Below are positions 62,169 to 64,000 of a DNA stretch of 64,000 nucleotides, piece by piece (the first letter of the stretch is position 1; each line of letters opens with the position of its first letter). The DNA is from Paenibacillus algorifonticola. Its GTDB lineage: Bacteria > Bacillota > Bacilli > Paenibacillales > Paenibacillaceae. The position numbers and the translations under genes were made by a program. Where the stretch lies: positions 186,001 through 250,000 of the forward strand of contig NZ_LAQO01000001.1 of the NCBI RefSeq assembly GCF_000971975.1. Direction: 5' to 3'. Below the pieces are notes generated by a model. It was given only the letters and a program-made list of their open reading frames with translations. It was not told the origin of the DNA and did not search any database.

Positions 62169-62583
62169 TCATGAGGACCTTACGAGGAAGGCCGCTTGAT
62201 TTTTGCCTGCTTTTTTCGAATGGTACAAGGCTTGGTCTGCAAGATTGAGCGTTTCCTTAATCGTACCGGCCAAATTAGCTTCATTGACCGCGCGCCACAA
62301 TATGCCGCCTATACTGCATTCTACGTGGACATTAGCGTCCCCAATCCGATAAGTCCCCAATCCGATAAGGTTTATTTATCGTCTCAATGATGGCATCAGA
62401 CAGCTCCTTCCCCTTCTTCTGACCGTCCTGCAAAGTCGCAATCAGAGCGACAACAAATTCATCGCCTCCCAGGCGGGCGACAAAGCCATCCTCTACTACC
62501 GTTTGCAGCCGCTTTGCCGTCTCTAAATAGGCTACTGCCATTTGATAAGCGACGGTTGTAAATCCTCCATGATGTGTTGTCAT
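62169..62583 (-). pseudogene. Truncated, frameshifted GGDEF (diguanylate cyclase) remnant
   Basis: The minus-strand frame from 62583 encodes the second part of a GGDEF domain: ETAKRLQTVVEDGFVARLGGDEFVVAL with the RLGGDEF signature, then INKPYRIGD; it shifts frame at 62368-62337 and continues in another frame as ANVHVECSIGG, then ADQALYHSKKAGKNQ, the usual GGDEF end. Thus the protein is broken by a frameshift and lacks its N-terminal half (no DxLTGLxNR motif). The cause of the shift is a 16-bp tandem duplication. The 5' end abuts repeat copy C. Confidence 0.85.
62337..62368 (+). repeat. 16-bp tandem duplication inside the GGDEF remnant
   Basis: GTCCCCAATCCGATAA occurs twice in tandem (62337-62352, 62353-62368). 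Deleting one copy restores a continuous GGDEF reading frame, so this is the frameshift. Confidence 0.93.
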
Positions 62584-62589
62584 ATTTTA

Positions 62590-62689
62590 TAAAGCGTAAA
62601 CGGGCATTGCCTTCAAAGGATGGCAATGCCCGTTTCGCGGAGAAATAGAAGCGAATTTATAAGAGCAGGCTTATAAAAGCTTATATTTG
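62590..62689 (+). repeat. Two-hairpin intergenic repeat, copy C
   Basis: AAAGCGTAAACGGGCATTGCC...GGCAATGCCCGTTTCGCGG: a 14-bp perfect stem; then GAAATAGAAGC...GCTTATATTTG. It sits directly at the broken 5' end of the GGDEF remnant. Confidence 0.85.
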
Positions 62690-62690
62690 C

Positions 62691-62717
62691 AAAAAAAGAC
62701 CCAACAGATGTTGAGTC
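62691..62717 (-). terminator. Terminator after the DUF1450 gene
   Basis: Minus strand GACTCAAC-ATCT-GTTGGGTC followed by T7. Confidence 0.85.
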
Positions 62718-62743
62718 TCTTCACTGCTGCCATATCTTGACTA

Positions 62744-62965
62744 TCACTTAATGTAAGGCTTGATCTTCTCAATAGCTTCATCTTCTGTAGCGCCTTTAAT
62801 ATAACGCCCATTAATAAAAATAAAGGCCGTTCGGGCACAAGGCCCGCAATATGATTTGCAGCCGACCCGAATTTCCGCATCGGGCGCAAGCTTTTGCAGC
62901 TTGGGCACGAGCGTCTTCACCTGGTAATGCTTGCATTTGTCACATACTCGTATATCGTTTGCCAT
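62744..62965 (-). CDS. DUF1450 (YuzB-like) small cysteine-rich protein
   Basis: A 73-residue protein with CDKCKHY and GCKSYCGPCARTAFIFINGR, i.e. five Cys in CxxC-type pairs, typical of DUF1450. It has a thioredoxin-like small fold, perhaps binding metal or an Fe-S cluster; the function is not known. ATG start. Next gene upstream in the same direction is HesB-like, 44 bp away. Confidence 0.82.
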   Translation of the reverse strand: MANDIRVCDKCKHYQVKTLVPKLQKLAPDAEIRVGCKSYCGPCARTAFIFINGRYIKGATEDEAIEKIKPYIK

Positions 62966-63009
62966 TAATGCTCTTCCTACTTCCGTATTGTCTTCGGTCT
63001 CACGGCCTG

Positions 63010-63315
63010 TTAGTGGTCGCCGTGATTGCCTTGGGAAGGATTCGTAATGGCGAAGCCTTCTTCCGGCACGTAAAAGTAGTCAATGCGAATGCCGTCAAGG
63101 AATTTGTTGTCCTTCTCCAAAATAACATCGATATCTTTATCTGTGGATACGACAATATCTTTATCCGTCGGATCATCAATACCCATGCCATAGTGCGCAT
63201 GGTCGCCGTGGGAATGCGTCACATATACGCGAAGCTTCTTTCCTTCGTTCTCAAGCTTGTCCAGCTCAAGCTTCAATATCTTTGCCGCATTGCGCGAAAT
63301 TTTGACTGTCATCAT
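63010..63315 (-). CDS. HesB/IscA-like protein without cysteines, His-rich
   Basis: A 101-residue protein with the HesB-like fold signature (AAKILKLELDKLENEGKKLRVYV and GIRIDYFYVPEEGFAITNP). IscA/HesB proteins use three conserved Cys to carry iron or clusters; here no Cys remains, and the usual loop is replaced by THSHGDHAHYGMGIDD, with GNHGDH at the C-terminus. It might bind another metal through His. The preferred start is ATG 63315, eight bases after GGAGTG. Adjacent to the DUF1450 gene. Confidence 0.78.
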   Translation of the reverse strand: MMTVKISRNAAKILKLELDKLENEGKKLRVYVTHSHGDHAHYGMGIDDPTDKDIVVSTDKDIDVILEKDNKFLDGIRIDYFYVPEEGFAITNPSQGNHGDH

Positions 63316-63362
63316 CACTTAAACACTCCTTCATTTGTCTAACCAGCAATTAGAAAAAAATT

Positions 63363-63599
63363 TTAGCTTATCCTATTATACTTGTTCTCGGTTCTGCGGG
63401 CAAACCATTCTGCAACAATCATCGTCACGGCTATATCATCAAACGGCAAATAGGGCAAGGCGTCAGGCAAAACCCAATACAGCAGCACCGGGACAAGGAA
63501 GAGCAGCTTGTCTTTCCAGGAAACCTCCTTGGAGCGAAGCAGCTGAAAAATCCGGCTGAACGTGCGCTGCCAATGCCGGAGTGATAAAAATTTATGCAT
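63363..63599 (-). CDS. DUF1232 (YkvA-like) membrane protein
   Basis: A 78-residue protein with the DUF1232 segment DKLLFLVPVLLYWVLPDALPYLP and DDIAVTMIVAEWFARR. Small membrane or membrane-associated proteins of unknown role. AAAGGCGG eight bases before the ATG. Separated by 48 bp from the HesB-like gene, same direction. Confidence 0.82.
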   Translation of the reverse strand: MHKFLSLRHWQRTFSRIFQLLRSKEVSWKDKLLFLVPVLLYWVLPDALPYLPFDDIAVTMIVAEWFARRTENKYNRIS

Positions 63600-63797
63600 G
63601 TCATTCGCCGCCTTTCGTTGTTATTTTTCGCCTTCATTATAGCATAATCATCTCTGCTGCAAAGCTGGACTAAAGGCGGGCACTCCTGTTCCTCAATCCC
63701 GTTCATCCAGCAATAGCCGCAAGAAATCGAAGCTGCGCTTCATTTCCTGCGGCTATTCGCACTCTGCTTTGCCCACACTGTTTACATTAGAAAACTG

Positions 63798-64000
63798 CTA
63801 AAGCTCCCGTTCCCTATGAAGCGACAACGCCTCCACGAGAAGCGGCTTCACCGACTCATAGATGGCGGGCAGCTGCTGAAACGGCAGCGGATTTTCTCCC
63901 CGTCCCGCTTCAATCGTAAAGCCTGGCCTTCTAAAACGCTGGATAAACCAATCTTTATAGCCGGCATCGCTGCCTGTCAGCTTCACTGGCTTATAGCCGC
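63798..64000 (-). CDS. M14 zinc carboxypeptidase, C-terminus only (cut by window edge)
   Basis: The last 66 codons of a protein whose gene continues past the right edge. GYKPVKLTGSDAGYKDWFIQ and RRPGFTIEAGRGENPLP match the C-terminal part of M14 gamma-D-glutamyl-meso-diaminopimelate peptidases (YqgT/MpaA/DL-endopeptidase), with the catalytic Glu in TIEAG. It would cut the peptide stem of peptidoglycan. The upstream part, including zinc ligands and any LysM domain, lies outside the window. Confidence 0.75.
   Translation of the reverse strand, partial: GYKPVKLTGSDAGYKDWFIQRFRRPGFTIEAGRGENPLPFQQLPAIYESVKPLLVEALSLHREREL

Overview
The window looks like chromosomal DNA of an aerobic, spore-forming Firmicute of the Paenibacillus type. 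Evidence seen in the sequence: Gram-positive purine-rich ribosome binding sites (AGGAGG-like) with many TTG/GTG starts, sigma-A promoters (TTGACA-17-TATAAT), a Leu T-box leader, a 6S RNA, a GlnR/TnrA-type box, a YjcZ-like sporulation peptide behind a sporulation-sigma-like -10, and Bacillales families (YwbE, YugP, YtpB, DUF1450, hemE-hemH-hemY order). GC is middling in the backbone. No rRNA, tRNA, CRISPR, complete insertion sequence or prophage was seen. Genus assignment is inference.

Layout. 1-4.8 kb: 5' end of leuS with its T-box, a short nitrilase, lipoate ligase, VanZ, a DinB-GNAT fusion, two small conserved proteins. 4.9-12.6 kb: DEAD-box helicase with RGG repeats, sporulation peptide, RsuA-type pseudouridine synthase, (p)ppGpp synthetase, quinone-linked PyrD, L,D-transpeptidase, ferredoxin. 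12.7-25.7 kb: Pol IV, citramalate synthase (isoleucine), DMT transporter, ResA-like thioredoxin, JAMM peptidase, DnaQ/DUF294 pair, ammonium transporter with a GlnR box, MerR regulator, YugP protease, GltC-like regulator, rhomboid protease, Tpx. 25.7-40.7 kb: 6S RNA, DUF624 protein, CshA helicase, glycosidase-like protein, PfkA, YtpB terpene synthase, MFS, YebC, a large unrecognised beta-rich protein, Csp, methyltransferase, PepF. 40.8-51.9 kb: DUF92, GDPD, CapA, the hemE-hemH-hemY heme operon, MFS, MOSC, DMT/LysR divergent pair. 52.0-54.2 kb: an AT-rich two-gene island (AAA ATPase plus TOPRIM/RloB-like protein) that resembles phage-defence ATPase-nuclease pairs. 54.2-64 kb: ABC-F protein with an RBS-masking leader hairpin, O-methyltransferase, THUMP RNA methyltransferase, LTA synthase, PDZ-Lon protease, a broken GGDEF gene, DUF1450, a cysteine-less HesB-like protein, DUF1232 and the end of an M14 peptidase.

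The two strongest signals beyond housekeeping genes are the ATPase/TOPRIM island (52.1-54.15 kb) and a family of about 100-bp intergenic repeats (12.13, 49.04, 56.12, 56.21, 62.59 kb, plus a half copy at 12.23). Each repeat folds into two successive hairpins, and the copies carry paired (compensatory) changes in the stems. One copy abuts a 5'-truncated GGDEF pseudogene that is further frameshifted by a 16-bp tandem duplication. Heme, ammonium and amino-acid genes carry recognisable control elements (T-box, GlnR box); the rest is ordinary housekeeping and transport.
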